DNA of 35,744 nucleotides from Treponema sp. (lineage in GTDB: Bacteria; Spirochaetota; Spirochaetia; Treponematales; Breznakiellaceae), in assembly GCA_009786715.1 (NCBI GenBank), contig WQRN01000007.1, forward strand, positions 1-35,744. Reading direction: 5' to 3'. Both the position numbers and the translations under genes were made by a program. The notes beneath the pieces are model-generated. The model was not told where the DNA came from. It searched no databases and saw nothing but the letters and a program-made list of their open reading frames with translations. Below, in pieces: positions 8,112 to 15,301 of this stretch (its first letter is position 1; every line of letters starts with the position of its first letter).

Positions 8112-9254
8112 ATGATTTACCGCGATATCGGAGAAACCGGCAAAAAAGCAAGCATTATCGGGCTCGGCTGCGAGCATTTAGACGGAAAGCCTTATGAGCA
8201 AGCTGCAAGCGTTATAGATGCGGCGATCGATCACGGCATTAATATTTTTGACATATTCATGCCCGGAAAAGAAGTCAGGGAAAACATCGCAAAAGCTCTC
8301 GACGCCCGCCGTAAAGATATTTTAATTCAGGGACATATTTGTTCGACAAATATCGGACAGCAATATGACATAAGCCGCGATATGCCCACAGTCATGCGTT
8401 TCTTCGAAGAGCATCTTCGCACCTGCAACGGGCATATAGATTTTGGAATGTTGTTTTTTATCGATTCCGATGATGATTACAAAAATGTTTTTGAAACAGG
8501 CATCGCCGATTACGCTTTAAAGCTGAAGGAAAAAGGCGACATCTCCCACATCGGTTTCAGCTCTCACAATCCTGTTACCGCAATCAAAGCAATAAATACA
8601 AATCTCCCCGAAATGATGATGTTCAGTATAAACCCCGCTTTTGATTTAATCCCAACAGATGATAATGTTTTAACGCTCCTTGAAAAAGGTTTTAACCCAG
8701 GCAGCCTTACCGCAATTGAGCCGAAGCGCGCAGAGTTATACAGACTTTGCGAACAAAAAAATATCGGCATTACGGTAATGAAAACCCTCGGCGCGGGCAA
8801 ACTAATTTCGCCGGAACATTCGCCTTTTACTAAACCGCTAACAGTTGCGCAATGCATCCATTACGCCCTTACAAGGCCCGCAGTTGTTAGCGCCCTTCTT
8901 GGCTGCAAATCCCCCAAAGAAGTTGAAGAAGCCGTAAACTATTTGAACATTGACGACACCAAGCGCGATTACACCGAAGTATTGAGCTCTGTTCGCGGCG
9001 GCCTTAACGGCAGCTGTGTTTACTGCAATCATTGCCAACCCTGCCCTTCCGAAATCGACATTGCTGCCGTTAACAAATATTTAGACATTGCAAACCTTGA
9101 TACCGCTAACATACCGCCGTCAATTAAATCTCATTATAAAAACCTAAATCACAAAGGCGATGAATGTACAGAGTGCGGCAGCTGTGAAAACCGCTGCCCC
9201 TTCAATGTACCAATCATAGACAACATGAAAAAGGCAGAAAAACTTTTACGTTAG
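8112..9254 (+). CDS. Aldo/keto-reductase-fold protein with C-terminal 2[4Fe-4S] domain
   Basis: 380 residues: an AKR-type barrel (about 1-290) and a ferredoxin-like tail with C302xxC305xxC308xxC311 and C352xxC355xxC358xxxC362. AKR landmarks are GLGCEHLDG near the start, the Asp47 region [17 protein letters not shown] and [12 protein letters not shown]. The catalytic tetrad looks damaged: the usual DTAxxYG reads DIFMPG, so the Tyr is missing, and the position of the Lys is occupied by IQGH. The Fe-S AKR family is widespread in anaerobes and mostly of unknown substrate. Without Tyr and Lys, ordinary NADPH-carbonyl chemistry is doubtful. It forms an operon with the GNAT gene 10 bp downstream. 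Confidence 0.85.
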   Translation: MIYRDIGETGKKASIIGLGCEHLDGKPYEQAASVIDAAIDHGINIFDIFMPGKEVRENIAKALDARRKDILIQGHICSTNIGQQYDISRDMPTVMRFFEEHLRTCNGHIDFGMLFFIDSDDDYKNVFETGIADYALKLKEKGDISHIGFSSHNPVTAIKAINTNLPEMMMFSINPAFDLIPTDDNVLTLLEKGFNPGSLTAIEPKRAELYRLCEQKNIGITVMKTLGAGKLISPEHSPFTKPLTVAQCIHYALTRPAVVSALLGCKSPKEVEEAVNYLNIDDTKRDYTEVLSSVRGGLNGSCVYCNHCQPCPSEIDIAAVNKYLDIANLDTANIPPSIKSHYKNLNHKGDECTECGSCENRCPFNVPIIDNMKKAEKLLR

Positions 9255-9264
9255 GCGCACTTTT

Positions 9265-9714
9265 ATGATTAAAATTGAAAAAGCAAAACCTGAAGACATG
9301 AAAACAATTTTAAAAATACAATACGCCGCCTACCAAAGCGAAGCCCTTCTCCACAACGACTTCACGATCCAGCCGTTGACGCAAACGCTGGAAGAGAGCA
9401 TAGAGGAGTATCACAAAAGCGTTGTTTTAAAAGCTGTACAAGCCGGAGAGATTATCGGTTCAGTCCGCGCCCGCGCCGAAGGCGGCACAGTCTACATCGG
9501 CAAAATGATGGTTCACCCCGATCATCAAGGCAATGGTTTGGGAAAACGCCTTCTCTCTGCAACTGAAAACGAATTCCCCGGCAAGCATTTTGAGTTATAC
9601 ACCGCCGCAAAAAGTTTTAGAAATTTACATTTTTACAAAACCGCAGGATATACACCTCTCCGCGAGGTCACCGACAATTCAGGGATTGTGTTTGTCTTTT
9701 TAGGGAAGGGGTAG
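9265..9714 (+). CDS. GNAT-family N-acetyltransferase
   Basis: 149 residues, a single Gcn5-type acetyltransferase domain. Acetyl-CoA pyrophosphate loop: VHPDHQGNGLGKRLL (motif A, Q-x-x-G-x-G). The C-terminal LHFYKTAGYTPL is the usual motif B region. The substrate cannot be told. Ten bases after the reductase stop and with only a poor ribosome-binding site, it is probably translated from the same message. Followed by about 280 bp without a gene on this strand. Confidence 0.85.
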   Translation: MIKIEKAKPEDMKTILKIQYAAYQSEALLHNDFTIQPLTQTLEESIEEYHKSVVLKAVQAGEIIGSVRARAEGGTVYIGKMMVHPDHQGNGLGKRLLSATENEFPGKHFELYTAAKSFRNLHFYKTAGYTPLREVTDNSGIVFVFLGKG

Positions 9715-9789
9715 GGGTTCGACGGAAACGCATTTGATTTTATAATTCCAAAATGAGTAGTGTGTATACATGCTTACTACTACTTTACA

Positions 9790-9933
9790 ATAGCAAGGAC
9801 AGGACTCGCCTTCCAGCCCTCAGCCTCCTGCTTCGGGCTTACAGGCCGGGGTTTTTGCTAAACCGGCATCCATGCCGGTTTACCCTACGGAACCTCCCGG
9901 TTCCTTCGGGCCGCAAAAACCCTTCGAGTCCTG
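9790..9933. repeat. Palindromic element carrying a copy of the tRNA-fMet 3' end
   Basis: GC-rich island in AT-rich spacer. Nested inverted repeats: CAGGACTCG (9800-9808) with CGAGTCCTG (9925-9933); GGGTTTTTGC (9849-9858) with GCAAAAACCC (9913-9922); an 11-bp hairpin TAAACCGGCAT/ATGCCGGTTTA (9859-9869, 9872-9882); GGAACC/GGTTCC (9889-9894, 9899-9904). The left end is a 19-bp exact copy (9790-9808) of the 3' end of the initiator tRNA gene plus one flanking base (9998-10016). No ORF inside is credible. It resembles a REP- or MITE-like element or a tRNA-derived folded RNA; which one is open. Confidence 0.7.
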
Positions 9934-9997
9934 CTTCGGCTTTTTGATTTGTTAATTATATATTAATAATGGAATTAACTGTTTATTAATTATTTTT

Positions 9998-10016
9998 ATA
10001 GCAAGGACAGGACTCG
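9998..10016. repeat. Second copy of the 19-bp direct repeat (tRNA 3' end)
   Basis: Identical to 9790-9808. It comprises the acceptor 3' strand, the T-stem 3' strand and part of the T-loop of the initiator tRNA. Two direct copies about 208 bp apart, one of them in a tRNA 3' end, have the geometry of attL/attR of a tiny integrated element, but no integrase is present. Confidence 0.65.
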
Positions 10017-10071
10017 AACCTGCGACCTCCGGGTTATGAGCCCGACGAGCTGCCAACTGCTCTACCTTGCG
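9999..10071 (-). tRNA. Initiator tRNA-fMet (anticodon CAT)
   Basis: Cloverleaf read on the minus strand: acceptor CGCAAGG/CCTTGCT, U8 A9, D-stem GAGC/GCTC, anticodon stem TCGGG/CCCGG with loop CTCATAA (anticodon at 10036-10038), variable AGGTC, T-arm GCAGG-TTCGAGT-CCTGT, discriminator A. Three initiator hallmarks are present: an unpaired first position (C1 against U72), three G-C pairs at the base of the anticodon loop, and a purine-pyrimidine A11-U24 pair. CCA is not encoded. The promoter lies in the end of the upstream gene. Confidence 0.95.
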
Positions 10072-10083
10072 TCGTGTTTTATG

Positions 10084-10112
10084 ACCTTACTAATTTTCGG
10101 GGGTTTTGTCAA
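10084..10112 (-). promoter_or_regulatory. Promoter of tRNA-fMet inside the 3' end of the PrsW-like gene
   Basis: TTGACA (plus 10107-10112), 17-nt spacer, TAAGGT (10084-10089). Transcription should begin near 10077, about 6 nt before the mature tRNA 5' end. It overlaps the last codons of the gene ending at 10090. Confidence 0.55.
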
Positions 10113-10815
10113 TAGCGGTGTTTTGATGTTCTGTGTGGATCCAGCCGCCTTTTAGCGGCATTATTGCAGTGACTAGAGCGGAAACGGCGATTAGAATGGC
10201 CGCTATCGACGGGATGCCGGGAATTGTTACCATGAAGTTGTAAATGCCGTGAATGGCTGTTGCGGTTACGATTTTAAGCAGCGCTTGCGTCGGGCTTTTG
10301 TGAAATAAAGCAGCTGCCGAGCCGATTCTTGCGCCGCATGCGCCGTGAAGGGCGGCGGTGAAAAAACGAAGCAGCACTATGCTTAGCGACATGTCTGACG
10401 CGGCGTACCTTGCGCTCTCTAGAATCGAAAAACCAAGACCTGCGATTAATCCAATCGCGGTTCCTTTTTTTATCATGTTGAAGGTAAGAGGTTTGGATAA
10501 ACTCTCATTAGGGATTATGCGGCTGTTTATCCAGAAGAAAATGGACAACAGTATAAGGCGGCTTAACTCTTCGGTGAATGCGATTCGCACAAAGTATTCG
10601 TAAAATAAAGCCAATCTGCCATGCGTTATCGGAACTATCGATAATATACTCTGCATGACCAGAGCGGGGAAAAAGGCGGCGGCGCCTGCAAGCAGCGCAA
10701 ATAAAAATTGTACCAGAGAAAGCTGGTATTTTGCGGAACGAAACCATATGAATACCGCGATTATCGGAAGCGATGAAACGAGTATCAAAATAATTAAAAT
10801 CCATGAACCTGACAT
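10090..10815 (-). CDS. PrsW-type intramembrane metalloprotease family protein
   Basis: 241 residues, about seven hydrophobic segments. The PrsW family motifs are in order: FTEELSR (Glu82, Glu83), GLGFSILESARY (Glu133), LHGACG (His157) and AIHGIYN (His189). These supply the zinc ligands and catalytic Glu of this glutamic-type membrane protease family, related to the CPBP/Rce1 superfamily. PrsW itself cuts anti-sigma factor RsiW in Bacillus. No anti-sigma gene sits here, so the substrate is unknown. No Shine-Dalgarno sequence; a TAAAAT box exactly 7 nt before the ATG supports this start and a leaderless message. Confidence 0.8.
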   Translation of the reverse strand: MSGSWILIILILVSSLPIIAVFIWFRSAKYQLSLVQFLFALLAGAAAFFPALVMQSILSIVPITHGRLALFYEYFVRIAFTEELSRLILLSIFFWINSRIIPNESLSKPLTFNMIKKGTAIGLIAGLGFSILESARYAASDMSLSIVLLRFFTAALHGACGARIGSAAALFHKSPTQALLKIVTATAIHGIYNFMVTIPGIPSIAAILIAVSALVTAIMPLKGGWIHTEHQNTAIDKTPEN

Positions 10816-10821
10816 AGTAGT

Positions 10822-10849
10822 ATTTTATCAAATATTTTTGTAGGGTAAA
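10822..10849 (-). promoter_or_regulatory. Promoter of the PrsW-like gene, predicted leaderless
   Basis: TTTACC (plus 10844-10849), 16-nt spacer, TAAAAT (10822-10827). The ATG at 10815 is the seventh nucleotide past the -10. Confidence 0.4.
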
Positions 10850-10853
10850 ACCC

Positions 10854-11405
10854 ATGGAAGATATAATTCTGACTGGCCCTAAACATTCAGGAAAAACCAG
10901 CGCCGGCAAAGCCCTTGCGCCGCTTTGTTCAGGCGGCTTTTTTGATATTGACGAAAAGATCTCGCAAATAACCGGAAAAACACCCAGAGAACTCTATAGT
11001 GAAGGTAAGGTAATTTTTCAAAAAGCCGAGGCTGAAGCGGTTGCGGCTCTTTTTCCCATGAATTGCTGTGATAACGCCTCGCCTTGCTGCGCCGGACAGC
11101 GGCGGCGGATAATCGCGGCAGGCGGCGGCATTATCGACAACCAGGAGGCGGTTGGCGTTTTAAAAAACTCCGGCGCAAAAATTGTTTACCTGAATATCAA
11201 CGCAAACCTGGCATGGCGGCGGATTTACGGTTCCGGCAAAAAGGAACTGCCGCCGTTCCTTCAAACCGAAAACCCTCGGGAAACTCACCGTGTTTTACAT
11301 GAAAGACGCAGCGCCGCTTATATTGAGCTCGCGGATATAATTATCGAAGCTGAAGATAAAAAACCTGAAGAAATCGCGACAGAGATTTTAAAACATATTA
11401 GCTGA
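10854..11405 (+). CDS. aroK: Shikimate kinase
   Basis: 183 residues, close to the usual 165-180. P-loop GPKHSGKTS (8-16), FDIDEKI (shikimate-binding Asp, Walker B-like), FQKAEAEAV (usual FRxxE), AAGGGII (shikimate-binding Gly triplet) and a C-terminal adenine-binding helix. It phosphorylates shikimate at the 3-hydroxyl in chorismate synthesis. The usual FR(x)xE Arg is replaced (IFQKAE), and a Cys-rich insert (NCCDNASPCC, about residues 69-78) sits before the Gly triplet; both are unusual and weaken the functional call a little. No other aromatic-pathway gene is adjacent. The stop is 11 nt from the convergent gene. Confidence 0.8.
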   Translation: MEDIILTGPKHSGKTSAGKALAPLCSGGFFDIDEKISQITGKTPRELYSEGKVIFQKAEAEAVAALFPMNCCDNASPCCAGQRRRIIAAGGGIIDNQEAVGVLKNSGAKIVYLNINANLAWRRIYGSGKKELPPFLQTENPRETHRVLHERRSAAYIELADIIIEAEDKKPEEIATEILKHIS

Positions 11406-11416
11406 TACGTTACTAT

Positions 11417-12484
11417 TTATTTCGACAACAATGTGTGTAACTTCTCGCCTAACGCAATCGACTCTTCCTGTGTGGGCGTTGATGTCTGAATAAACACGCC
11501 TTTGCGCCCGAAGAAATCAATCAGTTTTTTAGAATATGCCGCAAGGTCTTCCACGCCGGATAATCCGTCGTCAATATGATCCCAATAAAAATGGCGCAGG
11601 CACAGCGGAGCTTTTCCCGATACCGCGTCGCGGACTTTTTCCCAATTCTGAACCTGCGGAATTGTAAAGTCTAAACCTTTAAGCCCCGGGATTTCCATCA
11701 TCGCTTCGGCTACGTTTGAAACATCACCGCAGGAATGTACAACAACGCCGCCGAATTCTTTGGCGATCATCGCGTTGTATTTTAAGCCGAACTCGCGGTA
11801 AAGAGTCGGGGAGAGGAGCGCGGCTGTATCATCGCTTAAACGAATTCCCATTTCTTTCGGGACGTACCAAAATTCGTGGCTGACACCGTAAAGATTTGTA
11901 ATTCTCTTAAACATTTCTTTCACATAACCGATTGTCGCTTCTGTAATTTTTTCCATCAAGACATGAACTTCATCGGGATAAACTAAAGTGGCTTCGATAA
12001 AACCGGTGTATTCCCAAATTAAAGACGCGGTAACAAGCGGAGACGGGACATTTACAACCCTAAGCGGAATTTTCGATTTCGCTTGCAGAGCTTCGACATG
12101 TTTCCATGCTTGTTCAAAATACGGATTATTAATAGGATCGGGCACTTTCAATTTGTGAACATCATCAACATTTTCTTCGCGGATAAGGCACTCGACCCAC
12201 GGGTCGGCTTCATCATTGGGCTTGCACTCGCAGCCGAAAGCGCCGGCTACGATATTTATTCCCTGATTGGGTTTTATATTCGGGAAACCGTAATCGTATA
12301 CGCCTTCCCTTTTTTTTGCATGATCTTCCGCCCACTCAATTTCCGCGTCGGGATTGTTGTAATATTTTTTTGTCGCCATGTGCATCGGGCCGACTTCGAT
12401 AATATACGGGACTTCCTTCAATTCCTCCATGCGCCAGTTTGCTTCAATCAATTTCTTCTTTGTTTCTATATTCATTATTTCCAT
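11417..12484 (-). CDS. Uroporphyrinogen-decarboxylase/MtaA-superfamily protein
   Basis: 355 residues of the UroD-like TIM barrel. The segment VVVHSCGDVSNV carries the His-x-Cys-Gly signature of corrinoid-dependent methyltransferases (MtaA/MtbA/CmuA branch), where these residues bind zinc. True UroD lacks it and starts with a conserved Arg-rich RQAGR motif, which I do not see. A methyl-transfer or demethylation role is therefore likelier than haem synthesis, but no corrinoid protein is nearby. AGGAG sits 9 nt before ATG 12484. The first 41 nt overlap the end of the upstream methyltransferase gene, suggesting coupled translation. Confidence 0.75.
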   Translation of the reverse strand: MEIMNIETKKKLIEANWRMEELKEVPYIIEVGPMHMATKKYYNNPDAEIEWAEDHAKKREGVYDYGFPNIKPNQGINIVAGAFGCECKPNDEADPWVECLIREENVDDVHKLKVPDPINNPYFEQAWKHVEALQAKSKIPLRVVNVPSPLVTASLIWEYTGFIEATLVYPDEVHVLMEKITEATIGYVKEMFKRITNLYGVSHEFWYVPKEMGIRLSDDTAALLSPTLYREFGLKYNAMIAKEFGGVVVHSCGDVSNVAEAMMEIPGLKGLDFTIPQVQNWEKVRDAVSGKAPLCLRHFYWDHIDDGLSGVEDLAAYSKKLIDFFGRKGVFIQTSTPTQEESIALGEKLHTLLSK

Positions 12485-13211
12485 CGATTTTTTCTCCTAT
12501 AGTATTATAACATAACCGCGCGGCTTTCGCGAAGATGGTTCTTAAGTATTCTCCTTCACGTTCCATAAGACCTGCGCGGGAAATGACATCGCGCAAAAAA
12601 CGCGCCTGTTCTTCTCTATTCGGGAACTTGTAAAAACCCAAGTCTTTCAGCGAATCCGTTATTGAATCGACAAGAGCGGAAATATCAGCTTGATTCATCG
12701 CTGTCCATTGACCCTTAACCGGCTGTTGGTTTTCCATTGCCAGAAAAAACTCGTAGGCATAAACCTGTACGGCATGAGACAGGTTGAGGGACGGCTGATC
12801 ATCCGATGATGGGATATGGGACGCGATATTGCAGAGATCCAGTTCCGCGTCTTCAAGGCCGGTTCGTTCATTGCCGAAAACGATTGCCGCAGGACCCGGG
12901 CGCTGAGACAGCCATTGCGCCAGATCGCGCGGCGTCATAGAATTCTTTCTAAAGTGCCCTCGGCGGCGTGTTGTCCCCACAACAATGCTGCAATCGGCGG
13001 TTGCGTCAGCCAAATTGTCATAAATTCGGGCATTTTCCCAAATATCACAGGAATTCACCGCTCTTTTATGGATTTTCTCCAAATTTAAAGGTTGAGGAGA
13101 GGCTAGTCTTAGTTCCGATAGCCCCATATTCTTTAAAACCCGGCAAACTGCTCCCGTATTACCGCTTTCCGACACCCGGCTTAGTAGTATTTTAACATCT
13201 TGTAAATACAT
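12444..13211 (-). CDS. TrmJ-like tRNA 2'-O-methyltransferase (SPOUT)
   Basis: 255 residues. N-terminal SPOUT domain with ILLSRVSESGNTGAVCRVLKNMGLSEL (family pattern GNxGxxxRxxKNMG), IVFGNERTGL (SAM-binding knot) and IPSSDDQPSLNLSHAVQVYAYE. The C-terminal TrmJ-like helical extension is at about 165-240. TrmJ methylates residue 32 in the anticodon loop of several tRNAs. Other TrmJ-like proteins share the fold, so the exact target is inferred. No Shine-Dalgarno sequence; an extended -10 box lies 5 nt upstream of the ATG, so leaderless. Confidence 0.8.
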   Translation of the reverse strand: MYLQDVKILLSRVSESGNTGAVCRVLKNMGLSELRLASPQPLNLEKIHKRAVNSCDIWENARIYDNLADATADCSIVVGTTRRRGHFRKNSMTPRDLAQWLSQRPGPAAIVFGNERTGLEDAELDLCNIASHIPSSDDQPSLNLSHAVQVYAYEFFLAMENQQPVKGQWTAMNQADISALVDSITDSLKDLGFYKFPNREEQARFLRDVISRAGLMEREGEYLRTIFAKAARLCYNTIGEKIDGNNEYRNKEEID

Positions 13212-13216
13212 TCGGC

Positions 13217-13225
13217 ATTATACCA
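13217..13225 (-). promoter_or_regulatory. Extended -10 promoter of the TrmJ-like gene, predicted leaderless
   Basis: TGGTATAAT (TGn plus perfect -10) on the minus strand, with 5 nt between it and the ATG at 13211. No good -35, as expected for extended -10 promoters. Confidence 0.55.
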
Positions 13226-13230
13226 TACAG

Positions 13231-13259
13231 TTGACAAAATTTTAGTTTATTTGTATGAT
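13231..13259 (+). promoter_or_regulatory. Promoter of the STAS-YbjN-like-PspA operon
   Basis: Consensus TTGACA (13231-13236), 17-nt spacer, TATGAT (13254-13259). Start is near 13266, giving a leader of about 75 nt with short possible stems (CTCG/CGAG; TGGGT/ACCCA) and AGGGAG 5 nt before the ATG. It is sigma-70-like, unlike the sigma-54 promoters of proteobacterial psp operons. Confidence 0.65.
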
Positions 13260-13340
13260 GAAGGCGATGTATTCTCGTTGCTTGACTGGTGCGAGAGTAA
13301 ATCTGGGTATCTTTTGGGGCACCCATAATAAGGGAGTGAC

Positions 13341-13892
13341 ATGTCAAACAATGAAATCGTCCCCGGGTTCGATGATGAGAAAGACGATAGTCTCAAGATA
13401 AAGCTCGAAAGAATCGAAGAAGCGCCTAGATGTCTTCTATTAACCTTGACGGGATATATAGACACTTATAATTCCAATTTCTTTCAAAAACGTATTCAAA
13501 AAGCTATAGAAGGCGGATTTGTCAGATTGATCTTTCAATGCACCAGTTTGAACTATGTTTCATCTACCGGTATTGGATCGTTCACAACTTTTTTGAAAGC
13601 TGTAAAACCGCAGGGCGGAGATTTAGTTCTTCTGGATATACAGCCGAAGGTTTACGAAGTTTTTCAGCTTCTCGGTTTTTCACAGTTTTTTAATATCAGA
13701 GAGAGCCTTGATGATTCTGTTCATTTTTTCAATTCAGATCAGACTGTGGAAAAACCTTCCATTTTCCCGAAGGTTGTTTCCTGTCCAATTTGTTATAAAA
13801 AATTAAAAGCGACAAAGCCCGGGCGTTTTCGCTGTTCCGAATGTAAGAGCATTCTTGCGATTGACGATACCGGACAGGTCTTGCTTGGATAG
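13341..13892 (+). CDS. STAS-domain protein with C-terminal zinc ribbon
   Basis: 183 residues. Residues about 18-125 are an anti-sigma-antagonist-type STAS domain (LTGYIDTYNSNFFQKRI ... LNYVSSTGIGSFTTFLKAV), with Ser74/75 where SpoIIAA-like proteins are phosphorylated. Residues 148-168 form a zinc ribbon: CPIC at 148-151 and CSEC at 165-168. That combination is not the standard SpoIIAA architecture. A switch-protein role in a partner-binding cascade is plausible, but no anti-sigma kinase is adjacent. First gene of a three-gene unit with the 13901 gene and pspA. Confidence 0.8.
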   Translation: MSNNEIVPGFDDEKDDSLKIKLERIEEAPRCLLLTLTGYIDTYNSNFFQKRIQKAIEGGFVRLIFQCTSLNYVSSTGIGSFTTFLKAVKPQGGDLVLLDIQPKVYEVFQLLGFSQFFNIRESLDDSVHFFNSDQTVEKPSIFPKVVSCPICYKKLKATKPGRFRCSECKSILAIDDTGQVLLG

Positions 13893-13900
13893 GAATTAAT

Positions 13901-14284
13901 ATGGCAGATAGTAAAATCGAACAATATCTTATTGAATTGATGATCACGTATCATCAGGTAGAAAAAGATATGTGGCTTTTAGATGACGATGATCATTCGC
14001 TGCACGGCGTTGCGATTATGCAGATCGATAATCTTGTTATTATAAGAGCGGGCATTATGGATGTTCCAAAGAACAATCAATTGGAATTATACACAAAATT
14101 GCTTGAATTAAACGCTTCCGATGTGATTCACGGCGCTTATGCCCTGGATAAAAATAAAATCATTTTGATCGATACTTTACAGTATGAAAGCATGGATCGC
14201 GGAGATTTTCAGGCTTCTTTGGATTCATTCGGCATGGCGTTAGCGGATCATTATCCGGTACTTTCAAAATACAGAGAAAAATAA
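13901..14284 (+). CDS. YbjN/CesT-like small acidic protein
   Basis: 127 residues, acidic. The pattern of an N-terminal helix, then MWLLDDDDHSLHGVAIMQIDNLVIIRAGIMDVP, LYTKLLELNASDVIHGAYALDKNKIILIDTL and a long C-terminal helix matches the type III chaperone-like YbjN/CesT fold. Proteins of this size often sit next to pspA (for example YjfI beside a PspA paralogue), so it may be a cofactor of PspA; fold and role are inference. It starts 8 nt after the STAS gene stop, with a weak AGGA site. Confidence 0.6.
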   Translation: MADSKIEQYLIELMITYHQVEKDMWLLDDDDHSLHGVAIMQIDNLVIIRAGIMDVPKNNQLELYTKLLELNASDVIHGAYALDKNKIILIDTLQYESMDRGDFQASLDSFGMALADHYPVLSKYREK

Positions 14285-14302
14285 GTATCTCGAGAGATAC
14301 TT
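14283..14302 (+). promoter_or_regulatory. Hairpin or palindrome directly before the pspA ribosome-binding site
   Basis: AAGTATCT (14283-14290), loop CGAG, AGATACTT (14295-14302). The 8-bp stem starts on the stop codon of the previous gene and ends right against the AAGGAG at 14303-14308. It could shape pspA translation or protect a processed end; as DNA it could be an operator. There is no T-run, so it is not a terminator. Confidence 0.55.
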
Positions 14303-14316
14303 AAGGAGCCTATATA

Positions 14317-15006
14317 ATGGGTATTTTTTCCAGACTTAAAACTTTAATCGCCGCTAACGTAAACGCGCTGATCGGCAAGGCTGAAAAGCCCGAAAAAATG
14401 TTAAACCAGATCATTATCGAAATGAACGAACAGTTGATCGAATCCAAAAAAGCTGTCGCTATGGCGATTGCGGACGAGAAAAAACTGGAACGCGAAAAAG
14501 ACAATCAATTCGCGCAGTCGAAAGAGTGGGAACGCAAAGCGATGTTAGCCGTCACAAACGGCAAAGACGATCTCGCCAAAGAAGCTCTTCTTCGTAAGCA
14601 GGAATTTGACAACGCCGCTGCCGAGTATCAAAAACAATGGGAAGCTCAAAAAGAAGCAGTCGATCATTTAAAAGAAAGTTTAAGAGAACTTCAAACTAAA
14701 ATCGAAGAAGCTCAGCGCAGAAAGAATCTGCTTATTGCCCGCGCCAAACGCGCCGAGGCTCAGCAAAAAATCCAGGACACAATTTCCACGGTATCCGGCA
14801 ACACAAGCGCATTTGAAGCCTTCGACCGTATGGCAGCCAAAGTGGACGAAATGGAAGCCATGGCGGACGCTTCAAAAGAGCTGCAGGACATGAGCAATGA
14901 CGCAAATCTTGAAAGAAAATTTAAAGAACTGGAAAAATCTGATTCTTCCGCTGACGCGTTGCTGTTGGAATTGAAAGAGAAAATGAAAGCTCTGCCGGAG
15001 AAATAA
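14317..15006 (+). CDS. pspA: Phage shock protein A / Vipp1 family
   Basis: 229 residues, family-typical length. It begins MGIFSRLKTLIAANVNALIGKAEKPEKMLNQ, the amphipathic membrane-binding helix and first hairpin of PspA/IM30. It continues as a long coiled coil (about 30-160) rich in Glu, Lys and Gln, with C-terminal helices ending ALPEK. These ESCRT-III-like proteins assemble on stressed inner membrane. Strong AAGGAG site 8 nt before ATG. Last gene of the STAS-YbjN-like-pspA unit; no PspB/C/F homologues in the window, so control differs from Escherichia coli. Confidence 0.92.
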   Translation: MGIFSRLKTLIAANVNALIGKAEKPEKMLNQIIIEMNEQLIESKKAVAMAIADEKKLEREKDNQFAQSKEWERKAMLAVTNGKDDLAKEALLRKQEFDNAAAEYQKQWEAQKEAVDHLKESLRELQTKIEEAQRRKNLLIARAKRAEAQQKIQDTISTVSGNTSAFEAFDRMAAKVDEMEAMADASKELQDMSNDANLERKFKELEKSDSSADALLLELKEKMKALPEK

Positions 15007-15149
15007 GCATTAATTTGATTTATAAATTATTCTGATTTTTCGTCTTTTTTCAAAGGCATCTGGCGATATTTTGTGGAAAACATGTGTATTTGTACACAAT
15101 GAACGGCATGTTGTTTTATTGATTGTATATTTTTGAATATTATATTAAC

Positions 15150-15176
15150 CTAATTCCTTACTACATAAGGAGTTAG
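15150..15176 (+). other. 11-bp RNA hairpin followed by a two-codon mini-ORF
   Basis: CTAATTCCTTA (15150-15160), loop CTACA, TAAGGAGTTAG (15166-15176); one G-U pair. The right arm contains an AAGGAG ribosome-binding site, and ATG TTT TAA follows at 15177-15185. The stem would hide that site. It could alternatively be the 3' hairpin of the psp message, though the following tract (ATGTTTTAATT) is a poor U-run. Confidence 0.4.
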
Positions 15177-15272
15177 ATGTTTTAATTATTAGATTTATCA
15201 TCTTATTTATTAGAATTATTTTATTAAGGGGTTCGGTATTTTGTGGAAAACCCGTTTAAAAGGCTGAATAAC

Positions 15273-15301
15273 TTGAATTTCTTTGCAAATATTGCTATTC
15301 T
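15273..15301 (+). promoter_or_regulatory. Promoter of fusA
   Basis: TTGAAT (15273-15278), 17-nt spacer ending in TGC, TATTCT (15296-15301): an extended -10. Leader of about 27 nt with AAGGAG at 15320-15325, 9 nt before the ATG at 15335. Confidence 0.55.

Noticed and set aside
9753..9947. Plus-strand ORF of 64 codons across the palindromic element
   Set aside because: It runs through nested hairpins, has no ribosome-binding site, and its Pro/Arg/Leu-rich product merely reflects the GC-rich repeat.
9790..10016. Full integrative element bounded by attL/attR
   Set aside because: Only about 208 bp separate the repeats and there is no integrase; kept as a miniature element or folded RNA candidate.
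11417..12484. HemE (uroporphyrinogen decarboxylase) for haem synthesis
   Set aside because: Lacks the N-terminal Arg-rich substrate motif and has the HxCG zinc motif of the methyltransferase branch.
15150..15185. Intrinsic terminator of the psp operon
   Set aside because: The hairpin is good, but it is about 145 nt past pspA and the following tract is interrupted (ATGTTTTAATT).
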